A stretch of DNA of 64,000 nt from the NCBI GenBank assembly GCA_018671895.1, contig JABHGV010000070.1, positions 62,001 to 126,000 on the forward strand. Reading direction: 5' to 3'. The DNA is from Rhodospirillaceae bacterium (GTDB lineage: Bacteria; Pseudomonadota; Alphaproteobacteria; Rhodospirillales; JABHCV01). The notes under the pieces were generated by a model. The model made no database searches, was not told the DNA's origin, and saw only the letters and a program-made list of their open reading frames with translations. Below, one piece after another: positions 25,510 to 35,129 of this stretch; the stretch's first letter is position 1; each line of letters begins with the position of its first letter. The position numbers were made by a program, and so were the translations under genes.

Positions 25510-26708
25510 GGGCGCGCGTCCAACAACTGTTCTGCGGCATCCCAGACTGCATCCATGCTAACGGCCTCGACACAGGGAAACGAGTCCGTGTTGGTTGCGC
25601 GTTTTGGGCAATTCCAGAAACAGTGATAGCAGTCCATTTTTTCGTACACGAAGCGTGCGGTATCGGGGCAGGCCTGATCCGGATAAGGCACGAAGCAGCC
25701 GAAATGACCGCCGCCGACAATCACCACTGACGGTGTGCCGAGCGCGATGGACAAATGCGCCGGGCCGGTGTCGTTACTGACCACCAGTGCCGCGTGATTG
25801 AGGATGTCGAGCAGTTGCGCCAGCGTCGTCTTGCCGGAAAGATCGATGATATCGTTATCGCCTGTGGCCGCCACTTCGCCTTTGCCGCCGACAAGCACCA
25901 CACCCAAGCCCTTGTCGCGTAATCGTTTCGCCAGTTCGAGATACTTTGCCATCGGCCAACGTCTGCCGTATTCGTTGGAACCCGGGTTGAGCACCGCGTA
26001 TGGCGCGCCGGGGTCCAACAAATCGACCGGCGGTGTATCGTCACGCCAGTTGATGCTGGGCGGTGCGGGCGCAATTTCACGCCCCGTCAATTGCGAAACG
26101 AAACGCGCATGGCGGGCAATCTCGTGGTCCGGATAGTCACCCGTCGCGATCACATCTGTGTTTTGTGACATGTAGTATAAATATTCTGACCGGGTTTTTT
26201 CGTTGATGAACGGCAGCGAGGAAACTGCGCGTGGCGCGCCCGACACCCAGACCAGACTGTCGGCCATCATGGCGCGGCGCAAATACTGGTCGCAGACTGC
26301 AATCGCCGGATTAAGGCCGCGTACCATCAGCGAAATACGAAACCGGTAAAACACCCGCTTGGCAAACCGGTGTTCGTTGATGGTGATGACACGGTATCCG
26401 GCAAAGACCTCGGGTGCGATTGACCGCCAACTGTCGCAACCCAGTACCGTTATGTCGGATTTATCTACGCCAAAGGCCTCGGCGTAATAATCAAGGCTAT
26501 TTCGAAACAGCACCATGTCGCCGATGCCGTCCATACGCACCACCAGCACCCCGCGGCGACGGGCCGGGACCGGCAGCAGCCGCGCGATCAGGTCAAACAG
26601 GCGAAACAGCCACCAGCGCCTGCGCATGCCCGCGGGCAACACACGCCAAAAGGCGTTGCTGATCAGGCGATGCCCGGCGATGGATGATTGTTGGTCGTTG
26701 GCGGCCAT
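25506..26708 (-). CDS. Glycosyltransferase family 9 (heptosyltransferase-like)
   Basis: A 400-residue ADP-heptose:LPS heptosyltransferase-type GT-B enzyme. The N-terminal start of the fold is VLVVRMDGIGDMVLFRNSL (about 53-71). The nucleotide-sugar half shows VLNPGSNEYGRRWP, VLVGGKGE and the clear VVSNDTGPAHLSIALGTPSV. A cysteine-rich segment near the end (MDCYHCFWNCPKRATN) is typical of some members. The acceptor is unknown; no other LPS core genes are in the window. It is translationally coupled to the AmpG-like gene. Confidence 0.85.
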   Translation of the reverse strand: MAANDQQSSIAGHRLISNAFWRVLPAGMRRRWWLFRLFDLIARLLPVPARRRGVLVVRMDGIGDMVLFRNSLDYYAEAFGVDKSDITVLGCDSWRSIAPEVFAGYRVITINEHRFAKRVFYRFRISLMVRGLNPAIAVCDQYLRRAMMADSLVWVSGAPRAVSSLPFINEKTRSEYLYYMSQNTDVIATGDYPDHEIARHARFVSQLTGREIAPAPPSINWRDDTPPVDLLDPGAPYAVLNPGSNEYGRRWPMAKYLELAKRLRDKGLGVVLVGGKGEVAATGDNDIIDLSGKTTLAQLLDILNHAALVVSNDTGPAHLSIALGTPSVVIVGGGHFGCFVPYPDQACPDTARFVYEKMDCYHCFWNCPKRATNTDSFPCVEAVSMDAVWDAAEQLLDARP

Positions 26709-26747
26709 GCTTACTTGTAAATGGACACAGCCCTGGATGCCAGTACC

Positions 26748-28574
26748 CTAGCCGCGTTTTTCAGCACCACGTGCAATACGCTTGCGTTCGTGCGGGTCAA
26801 GATGGCGCTTGCGCAGACGAACGTTTTCCGGTGTCACTTCGACCAGTTCGTCATCGTCGATGTAGGCGACGGCCTCTTCCAGACTCATCCGTGTTGGCGG
26901 CGTCAGGCGTACCGCGTCGTCGGTGCCCGATGCGCGAACGTTGGTCAGCTGCTTGGCCTTCATTGGGTTGACTTCCAGGTCACCTGCCTTGGCGTGCTCG
27001 CCGATAATCATGCCTTCATAAACCGGAATGCCTGATGTCACCATCAGCGCGCCGCGGCCTTCCAGATTGGCCAGCGCATAAGCGACGGTCTTGCCAGCGG
27101 CATTGGAAATCAGCACACCATTGCGTCGACCGGGAATAGCACCAGCATGGGGACCATAGGAATTGAACATCCGGCTCATCACTCCGGTGCCCCGCGTTTC
27201 GGTCAAGAACTCGCCGTGATAACCGATCAGGCCACGCGCCGGAGCAATAAAGATAAGCCGCACCTTGCCGCCGCCCGACGGATGCATTTCCGTCATCTTG
27301 CCCTTGCGCACCGAAATTGCCTCAACAACAATGCCGGAAAATTCTTCATCCACATCAATTTGAATTTCTTCGTAGGGCTCTTCCCTGGCCCCGGTGTCGG
27401 GGTTGTCACGGAACAGCACCCGAGGGCGAGAAATCGACAGCTCGAACCCTTCGCGGCGCATTTGTTCGATCAGCACGCCCAGTTGCAGCTCGCCACGCCC
27501 GGCGACTTCAAATGAATCCGTATTGTCGGCTTCAGAAACACGCAAGGCAACGTTGCCTTCGGCTTCAGCCATCAAGCGGTCGCGGATCATGCGCGACGTC
27601 ACTTTCGAGCCTTCTTGCCCGGCCATCGGCGAGGAGTTAATCGAAAACGTCATCGCCAGGGTCGGCGGGTCAACCGGGTCGGCCTTTAGCGGCTCGGTAA
27701 TTTCAGGCGCACACAGGGTGTCGGCGACGGTTGCCTTTGATAATCCGGCAATGGCGACAAGATCGCCTGATGCGACGCTGTCGACCGGCACCCGGCGCAG
27801 GTCGCGGAATGCCAGCAGCTTGGTAATACGGCTTACTTCGACTTCCTCGCCATCCTGGTTCAGTGCGTGGATGTTGTCACCCACACTCAACACACCGTTT
27901 TCGATCCGACCGGTCAGAATACGACCCAGATAGGGATCCGATTCCAGCGTCGTCGCCAGCATCGAGAACGGCTGGTCAGGATGACTTTCCGGTTCCGGTA
28001 CGTGGCTGAGGATTTGTTCGAATATGACATCCATATTTTCTTGTGGGCCGTCGGGTTCCGACGCCGCCCAGCCGTTCTTGGCCGATGCAAAGACGGTCGG
28101 GAAATCGAGCTGTTCTTCGTTGGCGTCCAACGCCGAGAACAGATCAAAACATTCATCCTGCACCTCGTAAGGGCGCCCATCGGGGCGGTCTACCTTGTTG
28201 ATAACGACGACCGGCTTCAAGCCCAGCTTCAATGCTTTGGCGGTAACGAACTTGGTCTGCGGCATCGGGCCTTCGGCGGCATCGACCAGCAGCAAGACGC
28301 CATCAACCATGCTCAGGATACGTTCGACCTCGCCGCCGAAATCGGCGTGGCCCGGTGTGTCAACGATGTTGATACGGGTATCGCCCCAATCGACAGAGGT
28401 ACACTTGGCCAGAATGGTAATGCCGCGCTCGCGCTCCAGATCGCCGGAGTCCATGGCGCGTTCCTCGACCTTCTGGTTTTCACGAAAGGCTCCGCTTTGT
28501 TTCAGCAGGGTATCGACAAGTGTGGTCTTGCCATGATCGACGTGAGCGATAATGGCGATATTGCGTAATTTCAT
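26748..28574 (-). CDS. typA: Ribosome-associated translational GTPase TypA/BipA
   Basis: A 608-residue EF-G-like GTPase that helps 50S assembly, especially under cold or other stress. G1 is [10 protein letters not shown] (about residues 10-19), G3 [12 protein letters not shown], and G4 NKVD. The TypA-specific C-terminal domain is complete ([20 protein letters not shown]). Its ATG overlaps the stop of the upstream PfkB kinase by one base (TAATG). Confidence 0.96.
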   Translation of the reverse strand: MKLRNIAIIAHVDHGKTTLVDTLLKQSGAFRENQKVEERAMDSGDLERERGITILAKCTSVDWGDTRINIVDTPGHADFGGEVERILSMVDGVLLLVDAAEGPMPQTKFVTAKALKLGLKPVVVINKVDRPDGRPYEVQDECFDLFSALDANEEQLDFPTVFASAKNGWAASEPDGPQENMDVIFEQILSHVPEPESHPDQPFSMLATTLESDPYLGRILTGRIENGVLSVGDNIHALNQDGEEVEVSRITKLLAFRDLRRVPVDSVASGDLVAIAGLSKATVADTLCAPEITEPLKADPVDPPTLAMTFSINSSPMAGQEGSKVTSRMIRDRLMAEAEGNVALRVSEADNTDSFEVAGRGELQLGVLIEQMRREGFELSISRPRVLFRDNPDTGAREEPYEEIQIDVDEEFSGIVVEAISVRKGKMTEMHPSGGGKVRLIFIAPARGLIGYHGEFLTETRGTGVMSRMFNSYGPHAGAIPGRRNGVLISNAAGKTVAYALANLEGRGALMVTSGIPVYEGMIIGEHAKAGDLEVNPMKAKQLTNVRASGTDDAVRLTPPTRMSLEEAVAYIDDDELVEVTPENVRLRKRHLDPHERKRIARGAEKRG

Positions 28575-29590
28575 TAACCGAGTTTCTTCCGTACAAGATC
28601 TTTAAATGAAACGTCGGGCCGCGCACCGACGTGAGAGATGACTTCTGATGCGCAAATGCTGCCGATGCGCGCGCAGGTATCAAGGCTTTCACCGGTGGTC
28701 AGGCCATACAGGAAACCCGCCGCATAGGCATCACCGGCACCTGTGGTATCGGCAACGACGTCAATCGGCTCGGCGTCAACAATATGGACTTCATCGCCGG
28801 ACAACACGACAGAGCCCTTTTCGCTGCGGGTCAACGCCGCGATGGAACAATGGGCGCGGGCAGCTTGTAAGGCATCGTCGAAGCTTTCCGTCTGGTACAG
28901 GGACATGATTTCTTCTTCATTGGCGAACAGCACATCGACGTGGCCTTCGACCAGATTCAGGAAATCGTCCCGGTGACGATCAACGCAGAACGGGTCGCTG
29001 AGCGACAGCGACACCAGCCGCCCGGCATCTGTCGCCGCCTTGGCAGCCTTAACAAAGGCTTTCTTGGCCTGTTCCGGGTCCCACAGATAGCCTTCCAGAT
29101 AGGTTACTTGCGAAATTGAGATCATGTGTTCATCAATGTCATCGGGCCCCAGATTCACACATGCGCCCAGATAGGTCTGCATGGTGCGTTGGGCATCGGG
29201 TGTCACATGGATCATACAACGCGCCGTCGAGGCACCATCCGTATCGGGTGCGGTATTATAAGCGATCCCCATGGATGTGATGTCATGGCGAAAGACTCCA
29301 CCCAACTGGTCGTCCTTGACCTTGCCGATAAAGGCACCGTCGGCCCCCAGCGATGCCAGCCCGGCAATGGTGTTGGCGGCCGACCCGCCGGAACACTCGA
29401 TTCCGGGGCCCATTTTGGTATAGACGCTTTCGGCGGTTTCCTCGTCAATCAGGCTCATGGTGCCCTTGGTCAGCCCGGTCTCGTTAATGAACTGATCATC
29501 GGCGTGGGCCAATACATCGACAATGGCATTGCCGATGCCGACAACGTGATATCGCGTTTCGGTCATGGAAGCGGTCGGGGAATTAGTCAC
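28574..29590 (-). CDS. PfkB-family kinase, adenosine kinase-like
   Basis: A ribokinase-family sugar/nucleoside kinase of 338 residues. It opens YHVVGIGNAIVDVLAHADDQ; SGGSAANTIAGLASLG is the substrate lid region and DTTGAGDAYAAGFLYGL carries the catalytic aspartate and anion hole. Many alphaproteobacteria have this type annotated as adenosine kinase. I chose the GTG at 29590 because AGGAG lies eight bases upstream; the ATG at 29566 lacks a site, and a still longer frame to 29767 has no homologous look. Coupled to typA. Confidence 0.88.
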   Translation of the reverse strand: MTNSPTASMTETRYHVVGIGNAIVDVLAHADDQFINETGLTKGTMSLIDEETAESVYTKMGPGIECSGGSAANTIAGLASLGADGAFIGKVKDDQLGGVFRHDITSMGIAYNTAPDTDGASTARCMIHVTPDAQRTMQTYLGACVNLGPDDIDEHMISISQVTYLEGYLWDPEQAKKAFVKAAKAATDAGRLVSLSLSDPFCVDRHRDDFLNLVEGHVDVLFANEEEIMSLYQTESFDDALQAARAHCSIAALTRSEKGSVVLSGDEVHIVDAEPIDVVADTTGAGDAYAAGFLYGLTTGESLDTCARIGSICASEVISHVGARPDVSFKDLVRKKLG

Positions 29591-29782
29591 AGGGATGTCT
29601 CCTGCCTGAAAGAACGAATGGGGTATGAAAGCGCGCGCAGTATAGCCACGCGGGCAGCGACCGCAAGGAGTGAAATCCACACCCTGGCTTAATTGCCCGG
29701 ATATGTAAGTTTCAGCCTGTTCTGGAATTCTGTCGGCGATGCCCCGTATAGTATTGCTGGGGCTCACCGGATACGGGTTTTA

Positions 29783-30343
29783 ATGGCTTTGGCACGGGTA
29801 CTATTGATCGCCGCGACACTCGCCATGCTTTCAGGCAAGGCATGGGCGCTTGATCTTGGCCTGACCCCAAGTCACGTTTATTCCCTGTGGACCAACATCA
29901 ATCGAACGGTCATCGAGTGTGTCAACCTTACGGTCAAGGACACCACCATCGTCAGCGGCGTAAAAGCCATGGCGACAAAAAAATTCACCGGGAAAAAGCC
30001 TGCCGACGTGCTTGCCCTTGCGCTTCACGTTGAGGGCTTGTGGAACACCCTTCGCATCCAGTCTGACTTGCCGCCAACCCTGCAAGCGATCGCGCCCGAA
30101 TCAATGACTACACCGACGGACGTGTATCTGGAATCAAGCAAGATTCTGGCCTCGTCGGTCGAATGGATTATCGGCAACACCGATTCCAGCCATCTGGTTG
30201 CCGGATATTTTGTCCGTCATACCTTCAAGGACAAAACGCCCAGCGACGTTTATGCCCTTGTCGATCTGGCCCAACGACGCATGCAATTCGCCTTCGACCA
30301 CAGCGGACTTGCGACACAATCGGGCGAAGGGTCCGGCCAATGA
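29783..30343 (+). CDS. Exported protein with four internal P-x-x-V-Y repeats, coupled to a sensor kinase
   Basis: 186 residues with a signal peptide (about 1-22, cleavage after AWA). I do not recognise the family. Four copies of a short motif occur: TPSHVYSLW (28-36), KPADVLALA (72-80), TPTDVYLES (110-118) and TPSDVYALV (152-160), spaced about 45, 37 and 42 residues. Copies 2 and 4 share a longer lead (FTGKKPADV, FKDKTPSDV), so the protein looks like a duplicated two-repeat unit, probably helical. Its TGA overlaps the kinase ATG, so the two are translationally coupled; a periplasmic ligand-binding or accessory role for the kinase is an inference. Confidence 0.7.
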   Translation: MALARVLLIAATLAMLSGKAWALDLGLTPSHVYSLWTNINRTVIECVNLTVKDTTIVSGVKAMATKKFTGKKPADVLALALHVEGLWNTLRIQSDLPPTLQAIAPESMTTPTDVYLESSKILASSVEWIIGNTDSSHLVAGYFVRHTFKDKTPSDVYALVDLAQRRMQFAFDHSGLATQSGEGSGQ

Positions 30344-31899
30344 GTCCCTTGTCGTTCCTGAAAATCAAAACGCTGACCGTTATCGTCGCAATTGTACTGG
30401 CCACTTTTGCCGGGATGACCGTTCTGTCCAGCTATTATATAAACCGCCAGGTGTCTTCGGTCGGCGATCGCTGGCAGGAGTTCCGCGAGGGCCCGGCGAA
30501 AAAAGTCGCCATTTTGTCAGACCTGCGTAATGCCCTCGGTTATGGCGGCATGATTCACAATTTCAAAAACCTGATCCTGCGCCAGGACCGAAAATATATC
30601 CTCAAGGCCTCGCTTGATATCCTGAACATCACCGCCCTGTTAACGTCATACCAGAATATCGGGCTGAGCGTCCGCGAGAAGGCCGCCATGGACATTCTCG
30701 ACAGCCGCCTGACCAAATACGAAAAAGCGATTGCCGTCGCCGAGAAAATGGCGGGCGAAGGCCGGACCTCGAAAGAAATTGACGCCGTCGTACACGTTAA
30801 TGACGATCTGGCCATCAGCGCCATGCTGGCCATTGTCGGTGAACTGGAGCAAGCCTATGCCGACGAAGGAAGTCGCGTCGAACAGCTTGTGGCGGAAACC
30901 AACCGGACATCAAACACGGTATTTATCGCTTCGCTGGTGCTGGCTTTCGGGTCGATCGGTTTTACCCTGTGGTTCATGTATCTCCGGGTGCTGGCGCCGA
31001 TCCGGGTGCTGAGCGAATCGATGCAGGAAATTTCCCGCAGGAACACGTCCGAGCCCGTTCCGGGAACCATGCGGGATGACGAGATTGGCGATATGGCACG
31101 AACCGTCGAGGTTTTCAGGAATGTTATTGTCGAGCGCAAGAGTTTTGAAGCATCACTGATTGAATCCAGAGAGTTGGCAGAATCATCAAACCGGGCAAAA
31201 ACCGATTTTCTGGCCAACATGAGCCACGAACTGCGCACCCCGCTGAACGGGATAATCGGTCTTTCGGAGGTTATTCGCGAAGGAACGTTTGGACCTCTGG
31301 AAAACGACAAGTACGCCGAATACATAAATGAAATCCATGATTCGGGAAGCCACCTTCTTGCCGTCGTGCAAAACATCCTTGATGTTTCGGAAATTGATTC
31401 CAGCTCTGTCGCCCTTAAAGAAGAGAGCGTCAATTTAGGCAGCGTCATCCAGGACTGTCTGAGAGAGCTCGCGCAGAATGCCGAGGCCCGAAACATCAGC
31501 CTTCGCAATCATGCGGACCCGAGCGGGCCGATGGTCCATGCGGACCCGGGCCGCATCACCCAGATATTCAACAATGTTCTAACCAACGCAGTGAAGTTCA
31601 CACCGGACGGCGGCGATGTCAGCATTGACAGCTTTTTTGAAGAAGGTGGCACCTTGGCAATCAGCATTACCGACACCGGCATCGGCATGGCGCGTGACGC
31701 CATCAACGAAGCGCTATCCCCTTTCGGACAAGTCAACCGTGGACATTTTGCCAAACACGAAGGAACCGGGCTTGGTTTATACCTGACGCGCATACTTGTT
31801 GAGATGCATGGCGGGGTCTTGAAGGTTAAAAGCGCCGTCGACAGGGGAACCCGCGTTACCGTCATATTGCCCAAAGAACGGATCATCGACAGCGAATAG
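30340..31899 (+). CDS. Membrane-bound hybrid-less sensor histidine kinase (orphan)
   Basis: 519 residues. Two transmembrane helices (about 12-33 and 194-215) enclose a periplasmic helical region of about 160 residues containing GYGGMIHNFKNLILR (68-82). A HAMP-like linker (LRVLAPIRVLSESM) is followed by a HisKA domain with phospho-acceptor His296 (FLANMSHELRTPLNGIIG) and an HATPase domain with an N-box FNNVLTNAVKFTPDG, DTGIGM and GTGLGLYL. No receiver domain and no response regulator gene is adjacent, so its partner is elsewhere; the PleC/DivJ-like core is common in alphaproteobacteria. The start overlaps the upstream exported protein. Confidence 0.88.
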   Translation: MSPLSFLKIKTLTVIVAIVLATFAGMTVLSSYYINRQVSSVGDRWQEFREGPAKKVAILSDLRNALGYGGMIHNFKNLILRQDRKYILKASLDILNITALLTSYQNIGLSVREKAAMDILDSRLTKYEKAIAVAEKMAGEGRTSKEIDAVVHVNDDLAISAMLAIVGELEQAYADEGSRVEQLVAETNRTSNTVFIASLVLAFGSIGFTLWFMYLRVLAPIRVLSESMQEISRRNTSEPVPGTMRDDEIGDMARTVEVFRNVIVERKSFEASLIESRELAESSNRAKTDFLANMSHELRTPLNGIIGLSEVIREGTFGPLENDKYAEYINEIHDSGSHLLAVVQNILDVSEIDSSSVALKEESVNLGSVIQDCLRELAQNAEARNISLRNHADPSGPMVHADPGRITQIFNNVLTNAVKFTPDGGDVSIDSFFEEGGTLAISITDTGIGMARDAINEALSPFGQVNRGHFAKHEGTGLGLYLTRILVEMHGGVLKVKSAVDRGTRVTVILPKERIIDSE

Positions 31900-31997
31900 T
31901 CGTTTTGGTTTTGAAATGCCGTCTTTTTGATTGGCGATGATGGTCCCGAGCGGCTACACATCCTGTACCTTGTTTTGTTTGGTTCAGGAGACCCACC

Positions 31998-32663
31998 TTG
32001 ATAAAAGCCTTCTTTATATCGGCTCATCAAATTACCGACCCGGCGGCGCGGCGCGTCGTCTGGTTGTCTATATTTTTAGCCATTGGCGTGTTTATCGTCC
32101 TGTGGCTGTCGGTCGGTTTCCTGTTGGCATCAACATCGCTGTTTGCCCTTGGCTGGCTTGAAGCCGCCATCGATATTCTTGGTGGACTGGCAACCGGTGT
32201 GTTGACCTGGCTGTTGTTTCCCGCCGTCATCAGCCTAGTCATCGGCTTTCTGCTTGATGATATCTGCGCCGCTGTTGAAGCTCGCCATTACCCGGACCTG
32301 CCCGCCGTGCCGCCTCTTAAAATCTCAGTTGCCCTGCCGGCAATGCTGAAATTCGTGCTGATCCTGATTGCATTAAACATTCTGATGTTGCCGTTTCTAC
32401 TGACCGGGCCGCTTTTCCCTTTTGTTTTCTATGCCGTGAACGGCTATCTTTTGAGCAGGGAATATTTCGAACTGGTGGCGTTTCGGCGAATGGCCCCAGG
32501 TGATGCCCGGACATTGCGCAAGGCCAACGGAACCCGGTTGTTTATGGCGGGTGTGGTAATCACGTTTTTACTGACTGTGCCGGTTGTTAATTTGCTGACG
32601 CCAATTATCGCCACCGCGGTTATGGTTCATTTGTTCGAAAAATTCAGGCGCAGCCAAGGGTAA
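31998..32663 (+). CDS. EI24/CysZ-family membrane protein
   Basis: A 221-residue protein with about four to six hydrophobic segments and the EI24 look: an N-terminal amphipathic start, then long helices, and FYAVNGYLLSREYFELVAFRR near the middle, followed by a last pair of helices. The E. coli member CysZ imports sulfate, but many alphaproteobacterial members have no assigned role. The start is the TTG at 31998, with AGGAG nine bases upstream; no ATG is suitable. It is followed by bactofilin. Confidence 0.75.
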   Translation: MIKAFFISAHQITDPAARRVVWLSIFLAIGVFIVLWLSVGFLLASTSLFALGWLEAAIDILGGLATGVLTWLLFPAVISLVIGFLLDDICAAVEARHYPDLPAVPPLKISVALPAMLKFVLILIALNILMLPFLLTGPLFPFVFYAVNGYLLSREYFELVAFRRMAPGDARTLRKANGTRLFMAGVVITFLLTVPVVNLLTPIIATAVMVHLFEKFRRSQG

Positions 32664-32688
32664 CGGTAAATCAGGTAGGATTAATCAC

Positions 32689-33219
32689 ATGTTGCTGAGA
32701 CAAAAGGACGATGGAAGCAACGGTGGCGGCTCAAACGGAGATACCGCGCCGCCCCTGAAGCCGTTTTCCAGCATGGGTGGACACGCCCCGTCGAAGCCGC
32801 CAACCAAGGCGCCGGCCATCGCCGCGTCGCCGCCACAACATTCCGCAGACATCCCCTTTAGCGCGGCGCGCGCCGATTCCAAAACCCTGATTGTCGGGCG
32901 CGACATTCGCTTGTCCGGCGAGATCACCGAATGCGACCGCCTGATTGTCGAAGGCCACGTCGAGGTCGCCTTGTCTGATGCCCGCCTGATTGAGGTGTCT
33001 AATAATGGATTCTTCGGAGGCAGCGCCGATGTTATTGACGCCGATATCAGCGGTCATTTCGAAGGTAAATTGATGGCCAAGAACAAACTGACAGTGCGCG
33101 CCGGTGGGCGCATCAGCGGCATTATTCGTTATGGCAGCATCATCATTGAAGCCGGTGGTGAAGTGTCCGGCGATATGCAGGCCCTGCCTTCGGCTGACAG
33201 GGATACGAACGAGACGTGA
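32689..33219 (+). CDS. Bactofilin (polymer-forming cytoskeletal protein)
   Basis: A 176-residue protein with a disordered Pro/Ser/Ala-rich N-terminal tail (about 1-60) and a bactofilin beta-helix core (KTLIVGRDIRLSGEITECDR to GGEVSGDMQ), in which hydrophobic residues recur with glycine about every six positions. Bactofilins polymerise without nucleotide and scaffold wall enzymes or stalk formation. The downstream lipoprotein GTG overlaps its stop (GTGA), so the two are coupled. Confidence 0.9.
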   Translation: MLLRQKDDGSNGGGSNGDTAPPLKPFSSMGGHAPSKPPTKAPAIAASPPQHSADIPFSAARADSKTLIVGRDIRLSGEITECDRLIVEGHVEVALSDARLIEVSNNGFFGGSADVIDADISGHFEGKLMAKNKLTVRAGGRISGIIRYGSIIIEAGGEVSGDMQALPSADRDTNET

Positions 33220-33608
33220 TTCCATACCGCCTGATTGCCCTGTTGCCAGTGGTCTTGGCGCTTGCCGCTTGTCCTGCGGCGACGCAAAAAACGCCGACGA
33301 CGGCAACCCCGATAATCACCGTAACCAGCCCCCCGGCCCGACCAGCCCTGCTCGGCAGCCAGTTAATGGGGCTGGATCAAAGTGGGCTCGCAGCATTGGT
33401 CGGCGAACCCAGCTTTCGCCGCGTTGATGCCCCGGCAGAATTGTGGCAATACCGCAGTGACGATTGCCTGCTTGATGTCTATCTGTATCGGGGCGAGGAG
33501 AAATCAAGCGCCCATGCGGTCACTCATATCGCGGCGCGACGACACGACGAGACGGCGATTAGCGCCGATGCCTGTGTCGCCACCATGGACATCCCGCCAC
33601 AAAATTAA
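33216..33608 (+). CDS. Small lipoprotein of unknown function
   Basis: 130 residues with a type II signal: MIPYRLIALLPVVLALAAC, lipobox LAAC with the lipidated Cys at residue 19. After a short Pro/Thr linker, a compact domain contains GLAALVGEPSFRRVDAPAEL and WQYRSDDCLLDVYLY, a pattern like small outer-membrane-lipoprotein SmpA/OmlA-type domains. Two cysteines (DDC and DAC) may pair. GTG start at 33216, overlapping bactofilin. Confidence 0.7.
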   Translation: MIPYRLIALLPVVLALAACPAATQKTPTTATPIITVTSPPARPALLGSQLMGLDQSGLAALVGEPSFRRVDAPAELWQYRSDDCLLDVYLYRGEEKSSAHAVTHIAARRHDETAISADACVATMDIPPQN

Positions 33609-33645
33609 AACTTGGCTTCCAGAGGCGCTGCCCCGCAGGGCATAA
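33609..33645. repeat. CTTCCAGA palindromic repeat, solo copy
   Basis: Exactly fills the 37 bases between the lipoprotein stop and the converging nth stop. The arm AACTTGGCTTCCAGA is followed by GCCC-CGCA-GGGC (33630-33641). Confidence 0.75.
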
Positions 33646-34281
33646 TTAAAGGCTGGTCTTTCCCTTAAAACCGCAAACGTCTTTCACCACACAGCGATAG
33701 CATTCCGGTTTGCGCGCCTTGCACACGTACCGGCCCAGCAGAATCAGCCAGTGGTGGGCATGACGCATAAATTTTTTCGGCGTCACCTTGAGCAGTTTTT
33801 TCTCGACCGCCAATGGCGTTTTGCCCTTCGCCAGTCCGGTACGATTGCCGATGCGAAAAAGATGCGTATCAACGGCAATAGTCTCGGCACCGAAGGCGAT
33901 GTTCATGACCACGTTGGCGGTTTTGCGACCAACGCCGGGCAATGCCTGTAAGGCTGCGTGATCATCGGGAACCTTGCCGCCGTGTTCCGATATCAACAAC
34001 TCGCTTAAACGAATGACGTTCTTCGCCTTGGTATTAAACAGGCCGATGGACTTGATGTATTCCTTCAGCGTTCCTTCGCCCAGCTTGACCATCGCCGCCG
34101 GGGTCTTGACCTTTTTGAACAACGGGCCGGTCGCCTTGTTGACACCGACGTCGGTTGCTTGGGCCGACAGCACGACGGCGACCAGCAGCGTATAGGGGTT
34201 AACCCAGTCCAGTTCACCCTTCGGTTCCGGGTTGTCGTCGTGCAAGGCTTGATAGAAGACTTCGACGTCTGCTTTTTTCAT
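33646..34281 (-). CDS. nth: Endonuclease III
   Basis: A 211-residue base-excision-repair glycosylase/AP lyase for oxidised pyrimidines. The helix-hairpin-helix is LPGVGRKTANVV (catalytic Lys in that loop), the catalytic Asp lies in AVDTHLFRIGNR, and the 4Fe-4S cysteines follow C-x6-C-x2-C-x5-C (CKARKPECYRCVVKDVC). The start at 34281 is eight bases after the dapB stop; an upstream frame inside dapB adds 23 unrelated residues. Confidence 0.95.
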   Translation of the reverse strand: MKKADVEVFYQALHDDNPEPKGELDWVNPYTLLVAVVLSAQATDVGVNKATGPLFKKVKTPAAMVKLGEGTLKEYIKSIGLFNTKAKNVIRLSELLISEHGGKVPDDHAALQALPGVGRKTANVVMNIAFGAETIAVDTHLFRIGNRTGLAKGKTPLAVEKKLLKVTPKKFMRHAHHWLILLGRYVCKARKPECYRCVVKDVCGFKGKTSL

Positions 34282-34289
34282 CAGAGGCT

Positions 34290-35090
34290 TTACTTGAAGC
34301 CAAGCACATCGCGCATGGCATACAGGCCGGGAGCCTTGCCTTCGCACCAACGCGCGGCGCGGACCGCACCGTTGGCGAAGATACTGCGCGATGATGCTTT
34401 GTGGGTCAGCTCAATGCGCTCGCCCTCGGCCGCAAAAATCACCGAATGGTCGCCGACCACATCGCCGCCACGCAGCGTCGCAAAACCGATATCGCCATCC
34501 TTGCGCGCGCCGGTATGACCGTCGCGGACCCTGTCAGATACGTCGTCAAGATTAACGCCGCGCCCCGACGCCGCAGCCCGACCCAGCGCCAGCGCCGTAC
34601 CTGAGGGGGCGTCAACCTTGTGGCGATGATGCATTTCCAGAATTTCAATATCGTTGTCAGCACCCAGCACACCCGCCGTCTGTTCGGTCAGGCCAAGCAG
34701 CAGATTGACGCCAATGGAAAAATTGGCCGCCTGTACGACGGCGACAGACCGCGCTGCGGCCTCGATGGTGGCCTGTTGGGGGCTCGACAATCCGGTCGTG
34801 CCGACCACGAAAGCCGTGCCATGTTCACCCGCAAGTTCCGCGTGATGAGTGGTGGCTTCGGGCAGGGTAAAATCAATAACCGCGTCAGATGCAGCAAACA
34901 GCGCCGCGGTATCGGTCGTCACCATCGGTCCCGCCGGGTGCAGGCCGGATAATTCAGAGATGTCGGCGCCGATAAATTCGCTGCCGTCATATTCGGTGCC
35001 GCCGACCAGTTCGAGCCCGTCGCCCGCCATCACTTCCTTGCACAACATGCGGCCCATGCGTCCGGCACAACCGACAATTCCGATTTTCAT
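34290..35090 (-). CDS. dapB: 4-hydroxy-tetrahydrodipicolinate reductase
   Basis: A 266-residue enzyme of the diaminopimelate and lysine pathway, reducing the dihydrodipicolinate intermediate with NAD(P)H. The nucleotide site is VGCAGRMGRMLCKEV (residues 5-19) and the substrate motif is HHRHKVDAPSGTALALG (about 156-172). AGGAAA precedes the ATG at 35090. It is followed by nth and preceded by a composite repeat element. Confidence 0.96.
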   Translation of the reverse strand: MKIGIVGCAGRMGRMLCKEVMAGDGLELVGGTEYDGSEFIGADISELSGLHPAGPMVTTDTAALFAASDAVIDFTLPEATTHHAELAGEHGTAFVVGTTGLSSPQQATIEAAARSVAVVQAANFSIGVNLLLGLTEQTAGVLGADNDIEILEMHHRHKVDAPSGTALALGRAAASGRGVNLDDVSDRVRDGHTGARKDGDIGFATLRGGDVVGDHSVIFAAEGERIELTHKASSRSIFANGAVRAARWCEGKAPGLYAMRDVLGFK

Positions 35091-35129
35091 GGTCGTTTCC
35101 TTTTTTATGCCGCCCCTCAGTCGCCGGGC

